Assembly: GCA_031275255.1 (NCBI GenBank)
Contig: JAISPA010000253.1
Span: forward strand, 1-7,223
Direction: 5' to 3'
DNA length: 7,223 nt
Source of the DNA: Acidaminococcales bacterium
GTDB lineage: Bacteria; Bacillota; Negativicutes; Acidaminococcales; JAISLQ01
Made by a program: the position numbers and the translations under genes. Numbering within the stretch: the stretch's first letter is position 1; each line of letters starts with the position of its first letter. Below, in pieces: positions 1 to 5,949 of this stretch. The notes below the pieces were generated by a model. The model was given only the letters and a program-made list of their open reading frames with translations, had not been told where the DNA came from and made no database searches.

Positions 1-41
1 GCCCCTGATCGTCTGTGTTCGTTTCTTGGAGCTTCTCATAT

Positions 42-142
42 TATCCACGCTATAATTATAGCGTGTTTTACGCTTCTTTGCAAGACCTAATTATCTCTAA
101 TCGTTGTTGTTTACTGTTCATTTTGATATCCACGCTATAATT
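42..142 (+). repeat. 16-nt direct repeat, two copies 85 bp apart
   Basis: TATCCACGCTATAATT occurs at 42-57 and again at 127-142. The first copy is part of the perfect palindrome at 46-65. The second copy is followed by TTCAGCGG instead of the matching half, so it forms only an imperfect dyad (CGCT...AGCG). Spaced near-identical dyads upstream of genes are often regulator-binding sites, but no known operator family is recognised here. Confidence 0.6.
46..69 (+). terminator. Perfect 20-bp palindrome followed by TTTT; possible terminator or operator
   Basis: Positions 46-65 read CACGCTATAATTATAGCGTG, a perfect palindrome, followed by TTTT at 66-69. As RNA it gives an 8-bp stem with an AATT loop and a short U run, so it could terminate a plus-strand gene ending before the window. 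The alternative is a protein-binding site. Its centre contains TATAAT on both strands, and on the minus strand TTGCAA (78-83) lies 17 bp upstream of it, so it could also be an operator overlapping a minus-strand promoter. The sequence does not decide between these. Confidence 0.35.
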
Positions 143-324
143 TCAGCGGAGCTTAGGATGACAAGGCAAACCGTTGACAAAATGCAAAACCATTTGAAAT
201 GGACAATTTTCACGAATTTAGCCGCCTTGAAATTTATTTATTAGAGTTCTCTCTAAATTTAGCAAAAGCAAGCCGTTTTTGTCAACATAGCACTTTAGGG
301 CAAAATAAATGTACTTTTAGCCAG

Positions 325-353
325 TAGATATTGATTGTACAACCGTTTATAAT
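325..353 (+). promoter_or_regulatory. Likely sigma-70-type promoter for the 453-1277 gene pair
   Basis: A perfect -10 box, TATAAT, lies at 348-353. Exactly 17 bp upstream is TAGATA (325-330), which matches the -35 consensus at four of six positions. Transcription would start near 360, just before the 52-bp palindrome, about 93 nt ahead of the start codon at 453. The -35 box is weak, so the call rests mainly on the -10 box, the spacing and the position. Confidence 0.5.
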
Positions 354-367
354 TAAAAGCAGCTGAT

Positions 368-419
368 CAGAAACCCTGAAGGCGGAAGAGTTTAAACTCT
401 TCCGCCTTCAGGGTTTCTG
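368..419. repeat. Perfect 52-bp palindrome (26-bp arms) in a 5' leader
   Basis: The arms 368-393 and 394-419 are exact reverse complements with no spacer, centred on TTTAAA at 391-396. Pairing stops at 367/420. In RNA this would be a very stable hairpin of about 24 bp closed by the central A/U bases. There is no T run after it on either strand, so it is not a typical intrinsic terminator. It sits between the proposed promoter and the ribosome binding site of the 453 gene, so it would form at the 5' end of that mRNA. It could stabilise the message, bind a protein, or be a copy of a dispersed palindromic repeat. Confidence 0.9.
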
Positions 420-452
420 CGGCAATATGTAAGAAAACAGGAGGATTTTGCA

Positions 453-920
453 ATGAGAAAAAGCTTTGTGTTTTTAGCCGCGCTCGTCATTTTTTCCTTT
501 GCGCTCACAGCTTACGCCAAAGAGCCGCACAACCGCAAACATAACGACCCCGCCGCGCACGGCACTCCGGTGGAACAGGAAGGGCATGACCGGTCCATAC
601 ACCGGAAAATTGACCAAATACTGAAAGAAGCCCCGAGCCATTTGTTCTATACGGTCAGTCCGGCGGACAAAAAACATAATGATTACATTATTGATGTGCG
701 AACTCGGGAAATTTTTGCCAAAACACCGCGTAAAGACGCCGTAAACATACCGCTTCCCCTGCTGCATGATCATTTGCGGGATCTGCCGCGAGACAGGCGC
801 GTACTGGTCTTTGGCGGCAATGATATAGAGGCGGCTTACGCCGCTTTTGTCCTGCGCCTGCACGATATAAACGGCTGGTTGGTAAAAGATGCGCCCACAC
901 GCGGGAAAAAAGCAAAATGA
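453..920 (+). CDS. Exported rhodanese-like domain protein lacking the catalytic Cys
   Basis: This 155-residue protein begins with a clear signal peptide: MRK, a hydrophobic core to about residue 20, and an AYA/KE cleavage site after residue 22. It should act outside the cytoplasmic membrane. A His- and charge-rich linker (23-60) leads into a rhodanese-like domain at about 66-145. That domain shows YIIDVRTREIF (78-88), DAVNIPLPLL (95-104) and the strand VLVFGG (117-122). The active rhodanese loop starts with Cys after the VVVY-type strand; here Phe120-Gly-Gly takes its place. Sulfur transfer is therefore not expected, and a binding or regulatory role is more likely. AGGAGG at 439-444, 8 nt before the ATG, fixes the start. 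The stop overlaps the next start (ATGA, 917-920), so the two genes are probably translationally coupled. The fold is confident; the role is unknown. Confidence 0.8.
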   Translation: MRKSFVFLAALVIFSFALTAYAKEPHNRKHNDPAAHGTPVEQEGHDRSIHRKIDQILKEAPSHLFYTVSPADKKHNDYIIDVRTREIFAKTPRKDAVNIPLPLLHDHLRDLPRDRRVLVFGGNDIEAAYAAFVLRLHDINGWLVKDAPTRGKKAK

Positions 921-1277
921 ATAAAAACATTCCGTTTGTGGCAATTTTCGCTTTCGCCTGTTCTCTTTTTTTCCACAGCCCTTCCTTTGCCGGCGAAAAT
1001 CTTTTCATTGTCGCCAACAAAACGGATTCCGATCTTTTTGAACTTTATATTCTGCCGACGCAAAGTTCCGGACAAGGACCAAACGCACTGGAAAAAGAAG
1101 CCCTCTTCGTCAATAAAAGCCTGCGCCTTTTTTTTCGCCAATTATGACCAATCCGTCGCGTACTGGGATATTTACGGGGTAAACTGCTGCGGACAAGTTT
1201 ATAAATGGCAGGCGCTCAATCTCGGCAAAAACGGTGTTATCACGTTGTATGAAGCGGGATGCGCTGTTTTGGATTAG
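917..1277 (+). pseudogene. Small exported protein gene, frameshifted at a T8 run
   Basis: Translation from the ATG at 917 gives a signal peptide (MNKN, hydrophobic stretch, SFA/GE cleavage after residue 25) and then a mature start with LFIVANKTDSDLFELYILP. The frame stops at 1147. The adjoining frame continues without a break to TAG at 1275-1277 with ANYDQSVAYWDIYGVNCCGQVY and KWQALNLGKNGVITLYEAG. Removing one T from the run of eight at 1128-1135 joins the two parts into exactly 119 residues. The pattern (hydrophobic strand with N-K-T, then ELY, then YWDIYG, then W.ALNL..N.VITL) resembles a family of small secreted bacterial proteins of unknown function. It overlaps the rhodanese-like gene by ATGA, suggesting a shared job. 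It may be a true mutation, a sequencing error, or a slippage-controlled gene; T8 is long enough for RNA polymerase slippage. Confidence 0.65.
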
Positions 1278-1292
1278 CCGTCCCGCCGCGGG

Positions 1293-1313
1293 AAAACCGC
1301 ACTCTGTGCTTTT
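1293..1313. terminator. Weak possible bidirectional terminator between convergent operons
   Basis: AAAA-CC-GCAC-TCT-GTGC-TTTT lies in the 103-bp gap between the convergent genes ending at 1277 (+) and 1381 (-). The core stem is only 4 bp (1299-1302 with 1306-1309), extended by A/T pairing across a two-base bulge. A T run follows on each strand, so it could serve both operons. It is the best candidate in the gap but it is weak. Confidence 0.3.
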
Positions 1314-1380
1314 GTTGCATTGCTTTCCGTTTTTAGGAAGTGACATCGCCCTTTAACCGGAAAACAGTATCAGTATAATC

Positions 1381-2283
1381 TCAGCAAAATGACGTATTGT
1401 TCAATTTGTTATACACGGCGATGAGCTTTTCCCTGTCGCCGGCGGTTATTTCCGTCAGCGGCAGCCGAAGCGGCCCGCAGTCGATTTTCGAAACAACGCT
1501 GGTAATGGCTTTTATGGGAATGGGGTTGGTAGTGATAAAAATCATCTTGAAAAAATCCAGCAGTTCAATATGCAACATAGCCGCCTTTTTCACGTCGCCG
1601 GCTATAAAAGCGCTCATCATCTCCTGCATTTTCACGCCCGTTACGTGTCCCGCCACGCTTATGACGCCGTTACCCCCAACCGCCAGCATCGGCAGGGTCA
1701 TGCCGTCGTCGCCGCTGTAAATGGTGAAATCGGCAGGCAGGAGTTTTCTTAACTGCGCCGCCTGCTCAATATTGCCGGCCGCTTCCTTTACCGCGACTAT
1801 ATTGCAAGCGTCCGCAACCAGCCTGGCGATGGTCTCCGGCAGTATGTTAGACGCCGTCCGCCCGGGTACATTATATATAATGACAGGCAAATCAGTGCTT
1901 CCCGCTATGGCGCAAAAATGCCGGTAAAATCCCTCTTGTGTCGGCTTGTTGTAATAAGGGCCGACCAGCATGACGCCGTCCACGCCGGTATCTTTCGCTT
2001 TTTCCGTCAGTTCGGCGGATTTCCTGGTGTCATTGGACCCGGTTCCACCCACCACGGCGCCCCGCCCTTTTGCTTTTTCCGCAACAACCGAGAAAAGCCG
2101 CAATTTTTCCTCGTCCGTCAAAGTAGCCGACTCGCCGGTCGAGCCTGCCACAACTATGCCGTCCGAACCGTTGCTGAGCAGATAATCCGCCAAATCTGCG
2201 GCCGCCTGGTAATTTACGCTGCCGTCGGCGTGCATCGGCGTAACCATCGCTGTCAGCAGACGGCCAAAATATGGAACTTTCAT
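1381..2283 (-). CDS. dapA: 4-hydroxy-tetrahydrodipicolinate synthase
   Basis: This enzyme condenses pyruvate with aspartate semialdehyde, the first committed step of the DAP/lysine branch, in the cytoplasm. The 300-residue length is normal. Family landmarks are visible: AGSTGES (46-52, where E. coli has GTTGES, so the first Thr is Ser), GPYYNKPTQEG with the catalytic Tyr at 111, IIYNVPGRT with Tyr137 and Arg142, and the Schiff-base lysine Lys166 in VAVKEAAGN. The ATG at 2283 is chosen because AGGAG lies 9 nt upstream of it. A TTG at 2289, directly after the dapG stop, would add two residues but sits only 3 nt from that site. The gap to dapG is 6 nt, so the gene is co-transcribed and probably coupled. 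It is last in the operon. Confidence 0.95.
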   Translation of the reverse strand: MKVPYFGRLLTAMVTPMHADGSVNYQAAADLADYLLSNGSDGIVVAGSTGESATLTDEEKLRLFSVVAEKAKGRGAVVGGTGSNDTRKSAELTEKAKDTGVDGVMLVGPYYNKPTQEGFYRHFCAIAGSTDLPVIIYNVPGRTASNILPETIARLVADACNIVAVKEAAGNIEQAAQLRKLLPADFTIYSGDDGMTLPMLAVGGNGVISVAGHVTGVKMQEMMSAFIAGDVKKAAMLHIELLDFFKMIFITTNPIPIKAITSVVSKIDCGPLRLPLTEITAGDREKLIAVYNKLNNTSFC

Positions 2284-2289
2284 CTTCAA

Positions 2290-3525
2290 TCACTCCTGTA
2301 CGCTTTTTGACAAACCAAACGCTTCGTGCAGCTGCGCCAAAGTCTTGTTCAAATGCTCCCTGGCGATAACCGCTGAGATAGTGATGTTGGAATCCACCGT
2401 CTGCAAAATCGGCGTTCCGGCCTTGACGAATGCCCTGACAAAGGTCGCCATTACGCCCGGCACTCCGCGCATGCCCGCCCCTACGACCGAAACTTTAGCG
2501 CATGATTTTTCCACCGCCATTTTGTCGAATCCTTTGGAGTGTAAAATATTAACGGCTTTGTCCAAGTCGTTCTCTTCCACGGTAAAAATAATTTCGCCCG
2601 GATGTACATTCAAACAATCCACGTTTATGTTGCTATCGGCTAAAAGGTCAAAAATTTCCATGCCGGCGGTATTTTGTTCTTCATTCATTGCTATGCGCAC
2701 CTGGCTTATGTCCGGCAGATAAGTAACACCGCTGGCAATTCTGTCGATAATCGGCGTATCTTTCGTGTCTTCGCCCAAATCGTTGGTAATAAGCGTACCA
2801 GGGGCGTCGCTGAAAGTGGATTTGATAATCAGCGGAATATTCTTTTGCATGGCGATCTCCACCGCCCGGGGATGGATCACCTTCGCCCCTTGATAGGCGA
2901 GCTGGCAAATTTCGCCGTAGGATATACATTCGACTATTTCGGCTTGTTTGACCATACGGGGATCGGCGGTCATAATGCCCTCAACATCGGTGTATATCTC
3001 TACTGCTTTGGCTTTCAGCGCGGCCCCGATGGCGGCGGCGGTCGTATCACTGCCGCCGCGCCCGATAGTGGTAACAGAGCGGCCGTTTTCGGTACTTCCC
3101 TGAAACCCGCAGACGACTGGCACTATCCCATCATCTATCAGTTCACGCAAATATGTCGTGTCAACCTTCAATATCCGTGCCGCGCCGGATTTATCATCGG
3201 TTATTATCCCGGCCTGCCCGCCGGTCAACGCCAGCGCTTTAATCCCTGCCGCCTGCAAGTTGGCGGCGACTATGGCGGCGCTGATGTTTTCGCCGCAACT
3301 GATCAAAAAATCTATTTCATGTTTGGCAACGGCGGGATTTTCCGCCCTGATAAGATTCAGCAATGTATCGGTGGCATAAGGCTCGCCCTTGCGCCCCATA
3401 GCGGAAACAACCACAATCGGCTGCAATCCTTCATCTAAAGCTTTGATGATTTTTTTTCTTACCGCACCGCGGGCCTCAAGCGTCGCGACGGATGTCCCGC
3501 CGAATTTTTGAACTATTATCTTCAA
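2290..3525 (-). CDS. dapG: Aspartate kinase, DapG-type (DAP-sensitive isozyme likely)
   Basis: This enzyme phosphorylates aspartate, the first step to lysine, DAP, threonine and methionine. The 411-residue protein has the amino-acid kinase domain (about 1-245) with KFGGTS (7-12), GRGGSDTTA (156-164), YTDVEGIMTADPR (178-190) and GAKVIHPRA (213-221). Two ACT domains follow at about 270-340 and 343-405. The second ACT domain reads GVPGVMA (354-360) and ILQTVDSNITI (373-383), which resembles Bacillus DapG, whose known inhibitor is meso-DAP, more than lysine-inhibited LysC. Inhibitor choice is inferred, not shown. The start codon is TTG at 3525, supported by the family N-terminus MKIIVQKFGG and by GGGAG about 10 nt upstream. 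The asd-dapG-dapA order is the same as in Bacillus subtilis. The gene lies 21 nt after asd and 6 nt before dapA. Confidence 0.93.
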   Translation of the reverse strand: MKIIVQKFGGTSVATLEARGAVRKKIIKALDEGLQPIVVVSAMGRKGEPYATDTLLNLIRAENPAVAKHEIDFLISCGENISAAIVAANLQAAGIKALALTGGQAGIITDDKSGAARILKVDTTYLRELIDDGIVPVVCGFQGSTENGRSVTTIGRGGSDTTAAAIGAALKAKAVEIYTDVEGIMTADPRMVKQAEIVECISYGEICQLAYQGAKVIHPRAVEIAMQKNIPLIIKSTFSDAPGTLITNDLGEDTKDTPIIDRIASGVTYLPDISQVRIAMNEEQNTAGMEIFDLLADSNINVDCLNVHPGEIIFTVEENDLDKAVNILHSKGFDKMAVEKSCAKVSVVGAGMRGVPGVMATFVRAFVKAGTPILQTVDSNITISAVIAREHLNKTLAQLHEAFGLSKSVQE

Positions 3526-3546
3526 AACTATCTATCTCCCCGCAAA

Positions 3547-4578
3547 CTATATTAATCCCATTTCTATCATTTTCTCCGCTATCTGCAAAGTATTAAGTGC
3601 GGCGCCTTTTCTTATCTGATCGCCCACCACCCATAAATTCCAGGCGTTTTCCGCGGACTCGTCGCACCGGACGCGTCCGACGTATACATCATTAAGTTTA
3701 GACGTATACAAAGGCATCGGATAAAGCATAGCCGCCGGATCGTCCTCTAAAACCACTCCTTTAAAAGCTGACAGAACCCCTTTGATCTCGGCCAGAGACA
3801 AAGGCTTTTCCAATTCAATGTTTATTGACTCCGAATGGCTCCGGTAAACCGGCACCCTTACGGTTGTGGCCGTTATGGCCATCTTGTCATCGCCCATGAT
3901 TTTGCGTGTTTCATTGACCATTTTCATTTCTTCTTTGGTATAGCCGTTATCCAAAAACACATCAATCTGCGGAATAAGATTAAACGCGATCGGGTAATGT
4001 TTAGGCAGGCTGGCACTCGGCAGTATGGCCGCCTGCATCTCTTTCCCCGCTGCGCGTGCCGCAATCTGGCTGTCCAATTCATCTATGGCTTCCTTGCCTG
4101 CGCCGGAAACTGCCTGATAAGTGGAAACAACTATTCTTTTTATTCTCGCCAGATCGTAAATCGGTTTCAGCGCCATCACCATGATAATGGTTGAACAGTT
4201 AGGATTGGCAACAATGCCGTTATGCCCGCGCAAAGCCTCCGGATTTACTTCCGGCACAACTAGCGGTACTGCCGGATCCATACGGAAAGCGCTGGAATTG
4301 TCAACAACCACAGCGCCGGCTTTGACAGCGCATGGCGCCAATTCTTTGCTGACTGCGCCGCCGGCGAAAAGAGCTATATCAATACCAGCGAAAGAATCGG
4401 CCGCAGCTTCTTCCACTGTGTATGACGCACCCATAAATTCTATCTTTTTGCCCGCCGAGCGTGAAGATGCGAGCAGACGCAATTTGTCGAAAGGGAAACG
4501 CCGTTCAGCGATCAGATCAAGAAACTCTTGCCCGACCACCCCGGTGGCCCCTAATATGGCGACATTGAACTTCTTCAT
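3547..4578 (-). CDS. asd: Aspartate-semialdehyde dehydrogenase
   Basis: This enzyme reduces aspartyl phosphate to aspartate semialdehyde with NADPH. The product feeds both DapA, encoded in this operon, and homoserine synthesis. The 343-residue protein has the nucleotide-binding loop GATGVVGQ (10-17), the DNSSAFRM segment (93-100), the catalytic cysteine Cys128 in NPNCST, the substrate-loop segment YQAVSGAGK (154-162), and His248 in RVPVYRSHSE. These are diagnostic for the Gram-positive/Gram-negative asd family, and no key residue is missing. The ATG at 4578 is preceded by AAAGAGG about 10 nt upstream. It follows dapB after a 262-bp gap and precedes dapG by 21 nt. Confidence 0.95.
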   Translation of the reverse strand: MKKFNVAILGATGVVGQEFLDLIAERRFPFDKLRLLASSRSAGKKIEFMGASYTVEEAAADSFAGIDIALFAGGAVSKELAPCAVKAGAVVVDNSSAFRMDPAVPLVVPEVNPEALRGHNGIVANPNCSTIIMVMALKPIYDLARIKRIVVSTYQAVSGAGKEAIDELDSQIAARAAGKEMQAAILPSASLPKHYPIAFNLIPQIDVFLDNGYTKEEMKMVNETRKIMGDDKMAITATTVRVPVYRSHSESINIELEKPLSLAEIKGVLSAFKGVVLEDDPAAMLYPMPLYTSKLNDVYVGRVRCDESAENAWNLWVVGDQIRKGAALNTLQIAEKMIEMGLI

Positions 4579-4840
4579 TAAAATAACGCCTCTTTCTTAT
4601 TGCTCCGATAATTAAATGTTGCGATAATACATAGGTAAGATATTTTTGCGGCTGCCTTGCTGCAAACGCAAGCAAAACCAAAGGTTCTGCGAAACTTCAA
4701 GACAAAGTTGGACACAAAAATAGCCGTCAAGATACGCAATGTTTAGTTGTCTTAGCAATAACGTAATTTCCGTGGCGATCTTCCGCCGCGAAATATATTG
4801 CCGGCGCCGGCGCAAGCGTGGACGTCGGACTATGAATATA
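4579..4840 (-). other. 262-bp non-coding gap inside the dap operon
   Basis: No convincing gene is present. An 84-codon open frame covering 4612-4866 begins inside the end of dapB, is rich in Arg and Leu, and resembles nothing known. The dapB frame also continues open for about 36 codons after its stop. A 12-bp palindrome, GCCGGCGCCGGC, lies at 4800-4811 just after dapB, and a small hairpin (CTTGC, 4656-4660, with GCAAG, 4668-4672) lies nearer asd. The gap may hold an mRNA processing site, a weak internal terminator or the remains of lost genes. In several spore-forming Bacillota the dipicolinate synthase genes dpaA-dpaB sit just upstream of asd. Confidence 0.5.
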
Positions 4841-5635
4841 TCACCCCATAATCTGATCAAGTCCATAAATAAGCCCGTTATATTTTGCTATCGCCCGGCA
4901 AGCCAGAATAACGCCTGGCATAAAACACTCGCGGGAATTTGAATCATGCCTGATAACAAGCGTTTCGCCCAACCCGCCGAAAATTATTTCCTGATGTGCC
5001 ACATAACCGGGCAACCGGACGCTGTGAATCCTTACTCCCGCTATTTTTGCACCCCGGGCGCCCGCGAGTTTTTCCCGCTCGTCCGGATGGCCTTGTTTAA
5101 CACAGCCGCCCCGCGCCCTGACCACCCTCTCGGCGGTCGCTATGGCCGTGCCGGAAGGCGCGTCCATTTTTTTATCATGATGCAGCTCAATTATTTCCGC
5201 TTGGGGCAGAAATTTTGCCGCCGCCTCCGCCAGCCGCATCATGATGTTAGCGCCGACGGAAAAATTAGGCGCGATCAGAACGGCCGTGGAATTGTCTCTG
5301 GCAAGCCGCTCCAGTTCAGCTAAATCGTCCTTGCTGAACCCGGTTGTTCCGACCACCGCTCTTACGCCTTGGGCAAGAATAACGCGCAAATTGCCCATCA
5401 CCGCGTCTGGGAGCGTAAAATCAACGACAACCTGAGGATTTTTGTCCGCAAGCACCTTTTCCAGGTCATTCTCCACAACCAAATCGCTCTTTATATTTAT
5501 AATATCTGCGACGTTTTCACCTGACGCCGCTATATCCACTGCGCCCGCCAGCCGCATATCAGACTCCGCGCTGACCGCTTTCAGAACCTCGCGCCCCATG
5601 CGCCCCAAAGCCCCGTTCACCAATACTGCAAGCAT
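4841..5635 (-). CDS. dapB: 4-hydroxy-tetrahydrodipicolinate reductase
   Basis: This enzyme reduces the DapA product with NAD(P)H to tetrahydrodipicolinate, the branch-point precursor of DAP and lysine. The 264-residue length is typical. The N-terminal Rossmann domain has NGALGRMG (7-14) and GTTGF (96-100). The substrate domain has APNFSVGANI (122-131) and the signature ELHHDKKMDAPSGTA (150-164), where His152 and Lys156 match the catalytic E. coli His159 and Lys163. AAGGTGG lies 7 nt upstream of the ATG at 5635. It is the first gene of the operon and lies directly behind the lysine riboswitch, so lysine should control its transcription and that of the genes behind it. Confidence 0.95.
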   Translation of the reverse strand: MLAVLVNGALGRMGREVLKAVSAESDMRLAGAVDIAASGENVADIINIKSDLVVENDLEKVLADKNPQVVVDFTLPDAVMGNLRVILAQGVRAVVGTTGFSKDDLAELERLARDNSTAVLIAPNFSVGANIMMRLAEAAAKFLPQAEIIELHHDKKMDAPSGTAIATAERVVRARGGCVKQGHPDEREKLAGARGAKIAGVRIHSVRLPGYVAHQEIIFGGLGETLVIRHDSNSRECFMPGVILACRAIAKYNGLIYGLDQIMG

Positions 5636-5662
5636 AAACGTCCCACCTTAACAAAATATTCA

Positions 5663-5690
5663 TTCAGCGGGATATTCGGCTGCCGCTGAA
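5663..5690 (-). other. Hairpin between riboswitch terminator and dapB
   Basis: TTCAGCGG (5663-5670) and CCGCTGAA (5683-5690) form an 8-bp stem with a 12-nt loop in the dapB leader, downstream of the terminator and about 20 nt before the ribosome binding site. The 14 nt TTCATTCAGCGGGA (5659-5672) recur exactly at 6251-6264 in a similar hairpin. It may stabilise or process the read-through transcript, or be a copy of a small repeat family. Confidence 0.6.
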
Positions 5691-5715
5691 GGCCAAAGTC
5701 TGTTCGTAACAAAGT

Positions 5716-5744
5716 AAAAAGCCGCTGAGCATAATCTCAACAGC
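5716..5744 (-). terminator. Riboswitch-controlled intrinsic terminator upstream of dapB
   Basis: In the RNA sense, GCTGTTGAG (5744-5736) pairs along all nine positions, two of them G-U, with CTCAGCGGC (5729-5721) around the loop ATTATG. TTTTT (5720-5716) follows. This is a standard intrinsic terminator placed between the lysine aptamer and dapB. Its left arm overlaps the antiterminator, which gives the switch. Confidence 0.88.
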
Positions 5745-5775
5745 CTGCACCATAACAATTGCAGCCATCTGAGAT
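5734..5775 (-). promoter_or_regulatory. Antiterminator of the lysine riboswitch
   Basis: In the RNA sense, ATCTCA (5775-5770) can pair with TGAGAT (5739-5734), and CTGCA (5764-5760) with TGCAG (5749-5745), separated by a 5/5 internal loop. ATCTCA includes the 3' strand of aptamer helix P1, and TGAGAT includes part of the terminator's left arm. Without lysine the antiterminator can form. With lysine, P1 holds the first arm and the terminator folds. Confidence 0.75.
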
Positions 5776-5927
5776 AGCTCTCCACTAAAAAGTGACAGTC
5801 CAGCAACTGTTCGCTGCTGAACCAGCCTACAAACTCCGGCGGTTTGTATGCTTCGGCGGTCGCCCTTTCTTTCCGCTTCATAGTCGCCATCTCCACGGAA
5901 TTACTGATGCTCCCCGCGCCTCTACCT
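5772..5927 (-). ncRNA. Lysine riboswitch (L-box) aptamer
   Basis: Read on the minus strand, the leader carries the conserved L-box core in order. P1 5' strand AGGTAG (5927-5922) leads into AGAGGCGCG (5923-5915), then CATCAGTAA with a loop-E-like AGTA, a P3 stem TTCCG/CGGAA (5900-5896 with 5875-5871), AAAGGGCGACCGCCGAAG (ending 5851), a P4 stem ACAAAC/GTTTGT (5847-5842 with 5834-5829), GGCTGG, ACTGTCAC (5799-5792) with the P5 stem CACT/AGTG, and GGAGAGC into the P1 3' strand CTATCT (5777-5772). These motifs match the Thermotoga and E. coli lysine riboswitches position by position. Its place ahead of dapB and its terminator/antiterminator fit lysine-induced termination of the DAP operon. Confidence 0.95.
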
Positions 5928-5949
5928 TGACCGATATGATATTTATTTA

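Larger units (their letters stand above)
1..324. other. Non-coding left-edge region
   Basis: No convincing gene lies here: all frames are interrupted and no ORF has a good ribosome binding site. Visible structure includes a perfect palindrome at 46-65, a 16-nt direct repeat (42-57 and 127-142), and a small hairpin TTAGAG-TTCT-CTCTAA at 241-256. A minus-strand ATG at 39 opens a frame of 13 codons that runs off the edge, and a plus-strand TGA at 6-8 could end an upstream gene. Neither can be judged from so little sequence. The stretch from about 160 to 324 is AT-rich and otherwise featureless. Confidence 0.6.

Noticed and set aside
1..39. Minus-strand ATG at 39 opening a frame off the window edge
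   Set aside because: Only 13 codons are visible and no good ribosome site is present, so it is mentioned as a possibility but not called as a gene.
474..944. 156-codon minus-strand ORF opposite the rhodanese-like gene
   Set aside because: The plus strand has a signal peptide, strong ribosome site and a recognisable fold; the minus frame has none of these.
2674..3438. 254-codon plus-strand ORF opposite the aspartate kinase gene
   Set aside because: It is the antisense shadow of a fully convincing aspartate kinase; no ribosome site and no recognisable domains.
4732..4840. In-frame open stretch of about 36 codons after the dapB TGA
   Set aside because: The DapB protein already has normal length and a normal end at 264 residues, so read-through or a misplaced stop is not needed to explain it.
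4612..4866. 84-codon minus-strand ORF between dapB and asd
   Set aside because: It begins inside the dapB 3' end, lacks a convincing ribosome site, and its composition is Arg/Leu-rich as in shadow frames.
4946..5323. 125-codon plus-strand ORF opposite dapB
   Set aside because: Antisense shadow of dapB, with no independent support.
5660..5896. 78-codon minus-strand ORF upstream of dapB, with a GTGGAG possible ribosome site
   Set aside because: It lies within the lysine riboswitch and its terminator; the sequence is explained by conserved RNA structure, and the peptide resembles nothing known.
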